Positions 34,826 to 43,299 of a stretch of 64,000 nucleotides of DNA are shown piece after piece. Position 1 is the stretch's first letter, and each line of letters opens with the position of its first letter. The stretch is from DASRBN01 sp035294305 (GTDB taxonomy: Bacteria > Chloroflexota > Ktedonobacteria > Ktedonobacterales > Ktedonobacteraceae). Below the pieces are notes generated by a model, which saw nothing but the letters and a program-made list of their open reading frames with translations, did not search any database and was not told where the DNA came from. The stretch covers positions 62,001 to 126,000 of the forward strand of contig DATGLD010000048.1 of NCBI GenBank assembly GCA_035294305.1. Reading direction: 5' to 3'. The translations under genes were made by a program, and so were the position numbers.

Positions 34826-35512
34826 TTACATATCCTTTGCACCGCCTGCTGCCTCGTTACTCTCTGGAACAAGGGCGGGTTCAGGGGCCGGCGTCGTGGC
34901 TCCATTACTTGCCGTTGCAGGATTTGCTTTCTTCTTTTCGGGAGTGGCCGCTTGCTGCTTCTTAGCCGGCTCCCAACCAGGGGCGCGAGAGACAATCATC
35001 GACATCATCCTACCCTCCATACTGGGAGAGCGCTCGATGATAGCTGTCCCTTTCAACACCTCTGCAATTCCGTCCAGCAACTTCCGTCCAATATCCGGGT
35101 GGCGCATCTCCGGTCCGCGGAATTGAACGCTGACTCGCACCCTATCACCTTCGGCCAAAAATTCCTGGATTTTACGAGTCTTCACATCAATATCATGTTC
35201 GTCTGTACGTGGATGTAACCGGATCTCTTTGAGCGTGATGGTTTTCTGATTCTTACGTGCCTCGTTCTCTTTCTTCGCCTGTTCATACTTATACCGGCCG
35301 TAGTCCATCAATTTGCACACGGGCGGCACGGCGTTGGGCGATACTTCGACCAGATCGAGATTTCGTTCGCGGGCAACATCAAGCGCGCGTGGCGTGGGCA
35401 TCACACCGATCATCTCACCGTTTTCATCGATCAGGCGCACCTCACGCGTCCGAATACGCTCGTTGACCCGCGTCTCCCGCGGACGGTCGTTCCCCCGAAA
35501 ATCCCTGTTAAT
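34826..35512 (-). CDS. infC: translation initiation factor IF-3, AUU start codon
   Basis: 228 residues. A textbook Shine-Dalgarno AAGGAGGT (35520-35527) lies seven bases before an ATT codon at 35510-35512, and the protein from there begins INRDFRG then RVNERIRTREVRLIDENGEMIG, the usual IF-3 start. No ATG, GTG or TTG is well placed; upstream in-frame ATG codons lack a site. Bacterial infC genes are known to start at AUU so that IF-3, which discourages non-standard starts, limits its own synthesis. The two IF-3 domains are complete; an Ala/Pro-rich tail of about 50 residues follows. It stands alone: rpmI and rplT are absent on both sides. Confidence 0.93.
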   Translation of the reverse strand: MNRDFRGNDRPRETRVNERIRTREVRLIDENGEMIGVMPTPRALDVARERNLDLVEVSPNAVPPVCKLMDYGRYKYEQAKKENEARKNQKTITLKEIRLHPRTDEHDIDVKTRKIQEFLAEGDRVRVSVQFRGPEMRHPDIGRKLLDGIAEVLKGTAIIERSPSMEGRMMSMIVSRAPGWEPAKKQQAATPEKKKANPATASNGATTPAPEPALVPESNEAAGGAKDM

Positions 35513-35628
35513 AGGCTGGACCTCCTTATTTCGAATGCTCCAAAAATGGTAATCAAACTGCTCCTGGCAAAAACAAATGCTAAGGAGACGCATAAAGTGT
35601 AGCATACTCCTTGAAGCAAGTCAAATTT

Positions 35629-37575
35629 TTATCGCTGCGGTGTCTGCTCGATTAACATCTTCGTGAGCGTGGCTACCACATCATAGCGCCCATATGATGG
35701 CATTAAATAGACGCCCTGCACCAGCTCTCGCGCCTGGGTCAGTAGTTCCTGCGCCATCCTCAAGCCCTCTTCGCGTCCCTGCTCACCGGCAGCGCGCATG
35801 CGCGAACGTACGGCTTCAGGAACAGTAATGTCAGGTACCTCGTTGTGCAGGTACTCCGCATGCCTTGAACTATGCAGCGGGATACAGCCCAGCAGCATCG
35901 GAATAGGTGGTTTTCCCACTCGATCCAGGAAGCGCCATAATGGGGCCAGATCATATATAGGCTGTGTCATAATAAAGTGGGCTCCTGCGTCGATCTTGCG
36001 CCTGTATTTCTCGATCTCCAGCTCCCGCTGTTCATCGGTCATATTCAAATTGAGCGCCGCTCCAATGTGAAATGAACTTCTCGCGCCAATCGATGATCCC
36101 GCCGCGTCATGTCCCTCATTCATTCCTCTGATGATACGGATCAACCCTACAGAATCCACATCCCATACACCCGTGGTATTAGGATAGGCGCCCACACGCA
36201 GCGGATCCCCGGATAGCGCCAGGATATTGCGTATACCCAGCGCATGAGCTCCAAGTAGCTCGGACTGCAGAGCCATCAGATTGCGATCGCGCGTCGTAAA
36301 GTGAATAATCGTTTCGATGCCCAGGTGGTCCTGAATTAAACGCGCAAGCGCAAGGCAACTCATGCGCACACGCGCCATGGGGCTATCGGCGATATTGATG
36401 CAATGCACACCAGCCTCTTGCAAAAATACCGCACCCTCGAGTATTTTCGCTGGATTCAGGCCTTTAGGAGGATCAAGCTCAGCGCAGACGACGAACTCCC
36501 CCGCATCCAGCTTTTCTTGCAGGCGCGTCCTCGATCCCTCTTGCGGCACAATGACCTCCTCTTCGAGCAGCCGCGCAATCACCGTCTTACCATTGGAGGA
36601 CCCAGCAGATTGCGGTTGCGCAACATCTACCGGCGTGCCTGCGGTTATCGGAATACGCGCGCCATACTGTTCATCCAGTGCCTGGCGCATGGCGGCGATA
36701 TGCCGCGGTGTTGTGCCACAGCATCCGCCGATCAATCTCACCCCTACCTGGGCAAAACGCAGCGCATAATCCGCGAAGTAGTCAGGGGTCGCCACATAGA
36801 AGAAACGGTTGCCGATGCGAGTCGGTAAACCCGCATTGGGCTGAGCGGAGAACAGGCAGCGTTCGCCTGTCGCATCACCCTCCAGGCGGCGAATCTGAGC
36901 AATCATCTCCTGCAAGGCATCGAGTGTCGCTGCCGGGCCAACGCTGCAATTCGCGCCCATCACGTCCACCCCAAGGTCATTTAGAACTGTCGCCACTCGT
37001 GCTGCCGATTGGCCTGAAAGCGTGTGCCCATCTTCATAGAAACTCATCTGGGCGACAATGGGTAGCCCTCCCACCTCTTGAGCCGCCAGCACTGCCTGTC
37101 GCAACTCCGCCAGGCTCGAAAACGTCTCCAGGATTACAAGGTCGGCGCCACCCTCTTGCAATGCGCCAATTTGTTCGCGAAAAATAGTCCGCAATTCGCT
37201 TAAACGATGCTCATCGGGCGCCTGCAAGGGACGACCCGTCGGGCCTACGGCTCCCGCCACAAAAACTGGCAAGCCCGAGATCTCACGCGCCTCTCGTGCC
37301 AATCGCACCGCGCGGAAATTGATCTCACGTACCTGGTCTCCCAGATTATACGCCTCCAGCTTCGTGCGGTTCGCCCCAAAGGTATTGGTTTCAATGATCT
37401 CGGCGCCCGCGCTGATATATTCACGGTGGATGCCCGCGATCAATTCCGGCTGCGTTAAATTCAGAGCATCAAAGCACTGCTCGTAGGTGATTCCTCGCGC
37501 ATATAAAAGCGAACCCATCGCTCCATCACAGAGCAAGGGCCGTTGTCGAAGTTGTTGCAGTAACACGTGTTCCAT
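35629..37575 (-). CDS. bifunctional homocysteine S-methyltransferase / methylenetetrahydrofolate reductase
   Basis: 648 residues. Residues 1-305 are a zinc-dependent homocysteine methyltransferase: LLCDGAMGSLLYARG, MGANCSVGP and GGCCGTTPRHIAAM give the three zinc cysteines. Residues about 350-640 are a MetF-type reductase with FVVCAELDPPKG, ALSGDP and FIMTQPIYDLAPLW. Such fusions occur in many Gram-positive bacteria and should make methionine with methyl transfer from a folate carrier made by the same chain. It stands alone upstream of infC (117-bp gap). The ATG at 37575 has no strong ribosome site in sight. Confidence 0.92.
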   Translation of the reverse strand: MEHVLLQQLRQRPLLCDGAMGSLLYARGITYEQCFDALNLTQPELIAGIHREYISAGAEIIETNTFGANRTKLEAYNLGDQVREINFRAVRLAREAREISGLPVFVAGAVGPTGRPLQAPDEHRLSELRTIFREQIGALQEGGADLVILETFSSLAELRQAVLAAQEVGGLPIVAQMSFYEDGHTLSGQSAARVATVLNDLGVDVMGANCSVGPAATLDALQEMIAQIRRLEGDATGERCLFSAQPNAGLPTRIGNRFFYVATPDYFADYALRFAQVGVRLIGGCCGTTPRHIAAMRQALDEQYGARIPITAGTPVDVAQPQSAGSSNGKTVIARLLEEEVIVPQEGSRTRLQEKLDAGEFVVCAELDPPKGLNPAKILEGAVFLQEAGVHCINIADSPMARVRMSCLALARLIQDHLGIETIIHFTTRDRNLMALQSELLGAHALGIRNILALSGDPLRVGAYPNTTGVWDVDSVGLIRIIRGMNEGHDAAGSSIGARSSFHIGAALNLNMTDEQRELEIEKYRRKIDAGAHFIMTQPIYDLAPLWRFLDRVGKPPIPMLLGCIPLHSSRHAEYLHNEVPDITVPEAVRSRMRAAGEQGREEGLRMAQELLTQARELVQGVYLMPSYGRYDVVATLTKMLIEQTPQR

Positions 37576-37864
37576 AGAAAAAAGTTTCTCCCGCCAGCTA
37601 ATCTTGACAGCTACTCATCGTCCTCTATTGTACCCTCATTTGGCTCCTTTAGGAAATGCGAGAACGTACATGTATTTGTGAGTGATAAGAGAGAGGGTGA
37701 TCTATGGTTGAAAGCCGCTTCCCTCTGCTATACTTATAAGTACCAAATGTTTTCGCCTGTAAGCGTCGCAATGAGCAACATTTTTGAGTCGATTGCTCGG
37801 AAAGGTAGCGCGTATGATTTTGGCAGAACCCAACAGCAAACACAATACTGCTGAGTTTTAGCCT
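37576..37864. other. divergent intergenic region between the methyltransferase and kinase genes
   Basis: No gene. A TTGAAA at 37708-37713 and TATACT at 37729-37734 are only 15 bp apart, so a weak promoter for the kinase is possible. No S-box or other riboswitch fold was recognised for the methionine gene. Confidence 0.35.
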
Positions 37865-38932
37865 ATGCAAAGAATGACAACTGCTCTCCAGCCTCTCATA
37901 GTAGCAATCTGTGGTGACAGCGGTTCGGGCAAAACAACACTGACAGATGGCATGGTACGCGTCTTCGGGCAGGACCGCATCACACATATCTGTCTCGACG
38001 ACTATCATCTCCTTGATCGGACGACTCGCTTGCAGCGGTCCATCACGGCCCTTCGACCTGAAGCCAATAATTTTCCGCTCATGACCGAGCATATTCGCCA
38101 GTTAGCCCGTGGCGAATCTGTCGTCAAGCCTGTTTACGACCATAAGACCGGCACGTTCGCCGCGCCTGAACGCGCCTACCCATCCGAGATCATCATCGTG
38201 CATGGCCTGCATCCACTGTTCACGGAAGAATTACGCGGCCTGGCGCATGTGCGTATCTATCTCGACCCTGAAACTGCTCTCTTGCAGCAATGGAAAATCA
38301 TGCGCGACAGCACTTCACGTGGCTACACAGTTGAGCAGGTTCGCCAGCAGATGAAGATTCGCCGCCGTGATAGCCGCCTTTTTATTCAGCCGCAAAAACA
38401 GTTTGCCGATATCATCATCCGCTTCTCACGCGGCGACTTGTATTACCGCACGCGTGACCTGGCGCACCTCGATGTGCGCCTGATTGAGGCCAAGCACGCC
38501 CCCAAAATCGACCTTACCGATGTCCTGGAAATGTCTCAAAATGGTTCGCAGCCGGCTCTGCGGCTCACCGAAACTATGTATCAAGGGTCGATGCGCGATA
38601 TCCTGGAAATCGATGGCACCATCACACATCAAAAAGCGCGCGAACTTGAAGACCGCATCTGGTCGCACATGCAGGAGGCCAGTCATCTTCGCCCGGATCG
38701 CTTGCAAGACCTGGGCCGCTTCTACGTTGGTAATATTCAGCGGCAGAGCGATACCCTTGCCCTCACCCAACTCATCGTCCTCTATCATGTGATAAGCGCA
38801 CGCCAGCGTATGGAAAGAAATGAATCAGGCCCTACAGCGCAGCGAGAGATCTTTGATCAGTATCCCAGCCCAAAAATCAACCCGTGCGAGACCGACATCC
38901 CTAACACCAGTACAGCGGCCAGCCCAAAGTAG
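37865..38932 (+). CDS. phosphoribulokinase-like kinase (PRK/uridine kinase family)
   Basis: 355 residues. Residues 15-24 give the P-loop CGDSGSGKTT; ICLDDYHLLDR, LRPEANNFPLM, VVKPVYDHKTGTF and IIIVHGLHPLF follow in the order and spacing of cyanobacterial-type phosphoribulokinase, as does MKIRRRDSRLFIQPQKQFADIIIRF. That enzyme makes ribulose-1,5-bisphosphate. The last 30 residues are low complexity. No RuBisCO gene is nearby, so the substrate is open. The 3' end overlaps the convergent M50 protease gene by 76 bp. Confidence 0.85.
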   Translation: MQRMTTALQPLIVAICGDSGSGKTTLTDGMVRVFGQDRITHICLDDYHLLDRTTRLQRSITALRPEANNFPLMTEHIRQLARGESVVKPVYDHKTGTFAAPERAYPSEIIIVHGLHPLFTEELRGLAHVRIYLDPETALLQQWKIMRDSTSRGYTVEQVRQQMKIRRRDSRLFIQPQKQFADIIIRFSRGDLYYRTRDLAHLDVRLIEAKHAPKIDLTDVLEMSQNGSQPALRLTETMYQGSMRDILEIDGTITHQKARELEDRIWSHMQEASHLRPDRLQDLGRFYVGNIQRQSDTLALTQLIVLYHVISARQRMERNESGPTAQREIFDQYPSPKINPCETDIPNTSTAASPK

Positions 38933-39972
38933 GCAAGACTAAGTACAACGCGCTCGAACACCGGTACGCTGTAGTAAGCGCGAGCTTCGGGTGTATTGGG
39001 AACATGACGGCGCGCCCAGAGTTGAGAACCAGCCATAAAGATGAAGAAGAGCAGCCAGATGGAAAAGTTGCCGTTGAACCACGACCAGATTTCGAAAGCG
39101 AGCAGACCCAGGAAGCCGATGATCCAGATTCTGCGATCTATCGCGGCAAGAACACGCCCACCATCGAAAGGCACTATCGGTATCAGGTTGAACAGGTTGA
39201 TGAAAAAGCCGAAGTAGGCCAGCGGCGCCCAGATGGTATGCACGCCGGGAGTCAACTGCGCCAGAAACAGGCAGATCGAGGAGGCAATCGCGCCTGCTAT
39301 CGGTCCAGCAATACCCACCTCCGCCTCATCTTTGGCATTCTTCGGCATCTGGCGCATGAAAACAGCCGCCCCAAGCAGCGGAATAAAAACCACGCCGCCA
39401 ATGGGCATGCCTTTCATTTTCATCACGAGTGCGTGGCCCATCTCATGTATAAATAGCAGCGCGACCAGGCCGATGGCGAAAGGCCAGCCAAAAATCCATG
39501 CGTAGGCGGCAATAGAAATGAGGGCAGTAATACTTGCCAGTCCAAATTTCGCGAAGAAAGCCAGCCATTTGAAGTCGAACAAGAGTAATAACAGCGTCTT
39601 GAACTTGAGCAGCAGCGCAATAATACTGGCACCGATGCCGCCAAGACCCGCGAGCCCCTTGCGTTTCTTGCCATCGCTGGCAGTGCCACGTTTGGCGGCC
39701 TCTCGCTGCTCCTGACCGGCATCAACTGTATAGCCCTCCAGATTCGTGGGCCCGCGATAATCCGTCATTGGAGCAGGGTTGTAGCCGTTGACGAGGGTGG
39801 GGCCTTGCGCATTATCATAATCAGGATAGGATTGCAATGGTTGCAGGGATTGCACGGGCTGGGCAGAACGAGGCGCGCGCGCGCCATCGGGCTCATAATA
39901 GGCAGGGCTGGAGTAATCAACATCGGCTGGCATTTCGCTATATTCGGAAAAATCGCCGGGCTTCCAGGACAT
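38857..39972 (-). CDS. M50 family membrane metalloprotease (site-2-like)
   Basis: 371 residues. A Pro/Tyr/Gln-rich cytoplasmic N-terminus of about 110 residues precedes six hydrophobic segments. Zinc site: FIHEMGHALVMKMKGMP (HExxH) and the third ligand in NLIPIVPFDGGRVLAAID. These proteases cleave within the membrane; many process regulators or peptides. The N-terminal region could bind a partner. No anti-sigma factor is adjacent. 76 bp of its 3' end overlap the kinase gene on the other strand. Confidence 0.88.
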   Translation of the reverse strand: MSWKPGDFSEYSEMPADVDYSSPAYYEPDGARAPRSAQPVQSLQPLQSYPDYDNAQGPTLVNGYNPAPMTDYRGPTNLEGYTVDAGQEQREAAKRGTASDGKKRKGLAGLGGIGASIIALLLKFKTLLLLLFDFKWLAFFAKFGLASITALISIAAYAWIFGWPFAIGLVALLFIHEMGHALVMKMKGMPIGGVVFIPLLGAAVFMRQMPKNAKDEAEVGIAGPIAGAIASSICLFLAQLTPGVHTIWAPLAYFGFFINLFNLIPIVPFDGGRVLAAIDRRIWIIGFLGLLAFEIWSWFNGNFSIWLLFFIFMAGSQLWARRHVPNTPEARAYYSVPVFERVVLSLAYFGLAAVLVLGMSVSHGLIFGLGY

Positions 39973-40256
39973 ACGTTCTTTGCCTCAATTCTGTTTGACC
40001 AGATATTCACTTTATTGCATTGTACCACAAAAGATATACGCAGCAGGAAGCGTAGGGGTTACATACTAGAATTAATCTGGTAGAGTACAGGCTTGCCCCA
40101 TAGACTTTAAGAGAGAGTTATTGGAGCAGAAGCCAGAATTGCTTCTTGCCTTGTCACCTTGCCCTTGCACTTGTTTTTTCAGGTTTGGCCGCTATTCTGC
40201 CCCCACTGGAGGCGGGAATGGCGGGTTCCTTTCCTGAACTCGCCCTGGGATTGAAA

Positions 40257-41588
40257 TCATATCGTGACACCGAAAATGGTATTCAGCAGCAGCAGTATAA
40301 TCAGGATCGAGATGACCACGACTGTCGTCCAGGAAATGATGTTGAAGACAACGCCGTTGACATGCCGCCCCATCAAACGCCGATTATTGACCAGCAAAAT
40401 GATGAATACCAGCAGGATGGGCAGCATAGCCGCATTCAGGTCTTGCAAGATGATGAGCACCTGGATGATGGGGAGTCCTGGAATAAGCGTGATGAGCACA
40501 CCCAGGATAATCAGACCGGTGAAAATGCTCTGGAAGACCGGGGCCTCGCTGAAGCTACGTGAGACGCCACGCTCGAAGCCAAAGGCTTCACAGATAGCAT
40601 ACGAGGTGGATAGCGGCAAAACGGCAGCGGCAAGTAGCGATGCCCCAAACAGGCCGATGCCGAAGAGCAGCGAAGCATACTTACCGGCAAAGGCCGCGAG
40701 CGCAAAAGCCGCGTCGAGCGCTGTCTGCACAGTATGATGCGCCGGAAAGAGGGTAGCGCCGGTAGCAACGATTACAAATCCAGCGATGATCATCGCAAAA
40801 ATGGTACCGCTATAGATGTCCAGTTGCTCGTAGACATATTCACCGGCGTGAATACCTTTATCAGCAACAGAAGACTGGACGAAAAACTGCATATATGGGC
40901 TGATGGTCGTGCCAACCAGCGCCACAGCTGTGAGCAAATAGCCGCTGCTCGTGCTGAGTGGTGGTAGAATGATCTGCTGGCCAACGTCGCTCCAATCAGG
41001 ACGAGCGGCAAATGCCGCGGGGATATAGGCGAGAAAGCCCAGCGACATGATAAGAAAGACTTTTTCGACGCGCCGGTACGATCCCTTGATGACAAGCCAC
41101 CATAGAATCAGGCCTGCGAGAGGCACAACGAGGTAGACAAAAGGAGTATGAGGGTCATTGGCCAGTACCTGCACACTGGCCCCAATGCCAAGAAATTCGG
41201 AGACGGTCACTCCCGTATTGGCAATCAGCAGCGCCAGCATCGCAAGAGCGGCCAGGCGTACTCCAAATTGTTCGCGGATGAGGTCAGCCAATCCCTTGCC
41301 GGTGATGGCTCCCATGCGAGCGCACATCTCCTGCACAATTGCCAGGCAAAAGCCGGAGATGGCAAGCGCCCACAGCAGACTGTAGCCATAGCTGGCACCC
41401 GCCTGCGAAAAAGTGGCAATACCTCCCGCGTCATTACCGGCATTGGCGGCAATCAGTCCCGGCCCCAACACAGCAAAGAGCCGAAATAGTGACGATGAAC
41501 GGGTTAGACCAAAACGCGACCGCGCTGTCTTCCTGCGGCGAGCGCGGTCTTTTTTGGGTTCCTCTGTTTTCTCGCGTGGAGTATCCAT
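40257..41588 (-). CDS. NRAMP-family divalent metal transporter, variant metal site
   Basis: 443 residues from the ATG at 41588 (a GTG at 41597 is an alternative). About 11 membrane helices in the SLC11 pattern. Helix 1 reads ANAGNDAGGIATF: the usual DPGN metal motif is D-A-G-G here. Helix 6 reads TTISPYMQFFVQSS in place of the usual MPHNLYLHS. These changes match a group of NRAMP-related magnesium transporters (NRMT) rather than manganese or iron carriers, judged from memory of that family. It sits between the M50 protease gene and cinA on the same strand. Confidence 0.85.
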   Translation of the reverse strand: MDTPREKTEEPKKDRARRRKTARSRFGLTRSSSLFRLFAVLGPGLIAANAGNDAGGIATFSQAGASYGYSLLWALAISGFCLAIVQEMCARMGAITGKGLADLIREQFGVRLAALAMLALLIANTGVTVSEFLGIGASVQVLANDPHTPFVYLVVPLAGLILWWLVIKGSYRRVEKVFLIMSLGFLAYIPAAFAARPDWSDVGQQIILPPLSTSSGYLLTAVALVGTTISPYMQFFVQSSVADKGIHAGEYVYEQLDIYSGTIFAMIIAGFVIVATGATLFPAHHTVQTALDAAFALAAFAGKYASLLFGIGLFGASLLAAAVLPLSTSYAICEAFGFERGVSRSFSEAPVFQSIFTGLIILGVLITLIPGLPIIQVLIILQDLNAAMLPILLVFIILLVNNRRLMGRHVNGVVFNIISWTTVVVISILIILLLLNTIFGVTI

Positions 41589-41697
41589 GGGCCACACACC
41601 CAGGAAAGAAGAGATACAGACTATTCTTACCTGTTTTTCCTTTCATCCAACCTTTGAGCAGATGATAACATGCCCTTTCCACTACTGACAAGAGCCT

Positions 41698-42939
41698 CTA
41701 TTCCTCTTTTTTCACTCCTTCAAGGTGTAGCCTCAAAAGATTGAGGGCCGCTAATACGGATAAACGTTTGGTATCTTCGCGACTGGCCCGCCATCCCGGC
41801 CCCATTCCCGTCACTACCCCATCCAGCCCTTCTATGGCTATATGAACAGTACCGACCGGCTTACCCTCTTGTGTGTCAGGGCCGGCAACTCCTGTAATAC
41901 CCAGACCGTAGTCGGCGTGCAGCAGTTCGCGAACAGCATGTGCCATAGCCCTGGCCGTTTGTTCGCTGATAACGCCATATTCCTCTATCACCTCACGTGG
42001 TACACCCATCTGCACTTTGAGGTCAGGGCTATACGAGACGATGCCACCTATGAAGTGTTTAGAACTGCCGGGACTGTCTGTAATCGTACTCGATAGTAGC
42101 CCTCCGGTCAGTGATTCCATTACGGCCAGCCACTGATTACGTGCTACCAAGTACTCGCCTACTACCCCTTGTAAAGTCGCTTTATCGACGCCGAAAACAT
42201 AATGGCCAAGAATCTGGCGCGCCTGTATCTCCATATCCGCCACCTTCTGCTCTGCCTCTGCGTGTGTTTCGCCTTTAGCCGTGATACGCACATCGACGGC
42301 ATCGGACTTGGCGTAGGTCGCAATCGTGGGATTGGTGTTGTGGAGTAAAGGTTGCAGACGTTCCTCGACGGCGGATTCTCCCAGGCCCCAGACGCGCAAA
42401 ATACGCGTGAAGATCAGGCCACCCGTATAGGGACTGAGGCGGGGAATAACTTCTTCTTCCCACATGCGATACATTTCGCGTGGCACGCCAGGCATGGCCA
42501 CAATAATATGCCCATCCTTCTGCACCCACCAGCCGGGAGCGGTTCCCCGCGGATTCGGCAGCGCCTGCGCCGAAGGAATCAGCGTGGCCTGCTTGACATT
42601 GCGCTCCGGCATCTGGCTATTGCGGGCCGCGAACATTGATCGCAACTCGGCTTCCAATTGAGGATCTACCTGCATCGTTTCGCCTAATAGAGTACTGATG
42701 GATTCGCGGGCGAGATCATCTTCGGTCGGACCCAAGCCGCCAGTCATAACAATGAGGTCGGAGCGCTCCCAGGCACGCCGTAGCGTTTCAACGATGCGCC
42801 CCTGGTTATCGCCTACCTGCGAGACAAAATAGAGATCGATGCCCAGTGCGGCGAGGCTCTGGGCCAGATAAGTGGCATTGGTATCGGTAATATGACCGAG
42901 CAGCAATTCAGTACCGCAGGAAATAATCTCCGCGCGCAT
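41698..42939 (-). CDS. cinA: CinA, competence/damage-inducible protein
   Basis: 413 residues from the ATG at 42939, preceded by GGAGGAAT; the upstream in-frame codons are not conserved. The N-terminal molybdopterin-binding-like domain begins AEIISCGTELLLGHITDTNATYLAQ and continues with GGLGPTEDD. The C-terminal CinA domain (about 250-405) has MESLTGGLLSSTITDSPGSSKHFIGGIVSYSPDLK and GITGVAGPD, with the amidase-type serine and lysine: this part deamidates nicotinamide mononucleotide, the other part hydrolyses ADP-ribose. Both domains are complete. Confidence 0.94.
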   Translation of the reverse strand: MRAEIISCGTELLLGHITDTNATYLAQSLAALGIDLYFVSQVGDNQGRIVETLRRAWERSDLIVMTGGLGPTEDDLARESISTLLGETMQVDPQLEAELRSMFAARNSQMPERNVKQATLIPSAQALPNPRGTAPGWWVQKDGHIIVAMPGVPREMYRMWEEEVIPRLSPYTGGLIFTRILRVWGLGESAVEERLQPLLHNTNPTIATYAKSDAVDVRITAKGETHAEAEQKVADMEIQARQILGHYVFGVDKATLQGVVGEYLVARNQWLAVMESLTGGLLSSTITDSPGSSKHFIGGIVSYSPDLKVQMGVPREVIEEYGVISEQTARAMAHAVRELLHADYGLGITGVAGPDTQEGKPVGTVHIAIEGLDGVVTGMGPGWRASREDTKRLSVLAALNLLRLHLEGVKKEE

Positions 42940-43093
42940 AATTCCTCCAGAAATGATAGCCTGATAAGCAGGCGGTAGTAGTAAAGATGCCATACCATAG
43001 CACCTGACACGTTTATGTTCAGTGGTAGAGCAATGGCAAGCCGTCAAATTTTTTGGCAGATGTGCTCATATCATACCACAAACTCATATCAAT

Positions 43094-43136
43094 CAATATG
43101 TTGTGCCAGGAAACATTAGAAAATCAACATGTTGTG
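43094..43136 (+). promoter_or_regulatory. nrdR: two tandem NrdR boxes of the nrdJ promoter
   Basis: CAATATGTTGTG at 43094-43105 and CAACATGTTGTG at 43125-43136 fit the known NrdR box core CWATATxTWGTG (the second with one change). They start exactly 31 bp apart, three helical turns, as is standard for paired NrdR sites in ribonucleotide reductase promoters. The promoter lies directly downstream. NrdR, bound with dATP and ATP, would repress nrdJ. The nrdR gene itself is not in this window. Confidence 0.75.
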
Positions 43137-43144
43137 CCAAAACC

Positions 43145-43173
43145 TTGAAATTCGACGTTTTACCAGGTATACT
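43145..43173 (+). promoter_or_regulatory. sigma-70 promoter of nrdJ
   Basis: TTGAAA at 43145-43150 and TATACT at 43168-43173 with a 17-bp spacer, nine bases after the second NrdR box. The untranslated leader is about 120 nt. Confidence 0.65.
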
Positions 43174-43299
43174 GTGTGGCGTAGGTCAAAACATCCTGAC
43201 CTGATTTATTTGAAACACACAATGCATACAGGTATGGAAAGCGTGATGAATCGCATCCCTGCATGTAGTATGACCAGTGTAGTGAAGGAGAGCTAGTTC

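Larger units (their letters stand above)
42940..43299. other. control region upstream of nrdJ
   Basis: No gene. It holds two NrdR boxes, a sigma-70 promoter and the nrdJ ribosome site (AAGGAG near 43286). No cobalamin riboswitch fold or box was recognised. Confidence 0.6.

Noticed and set aside
42940..43299. Cobalamin riboswitch before the B12-dependent reductase
   Set aside because: No B12-box-like sequence or matching fold was seen; NrdR boxes explain the control.
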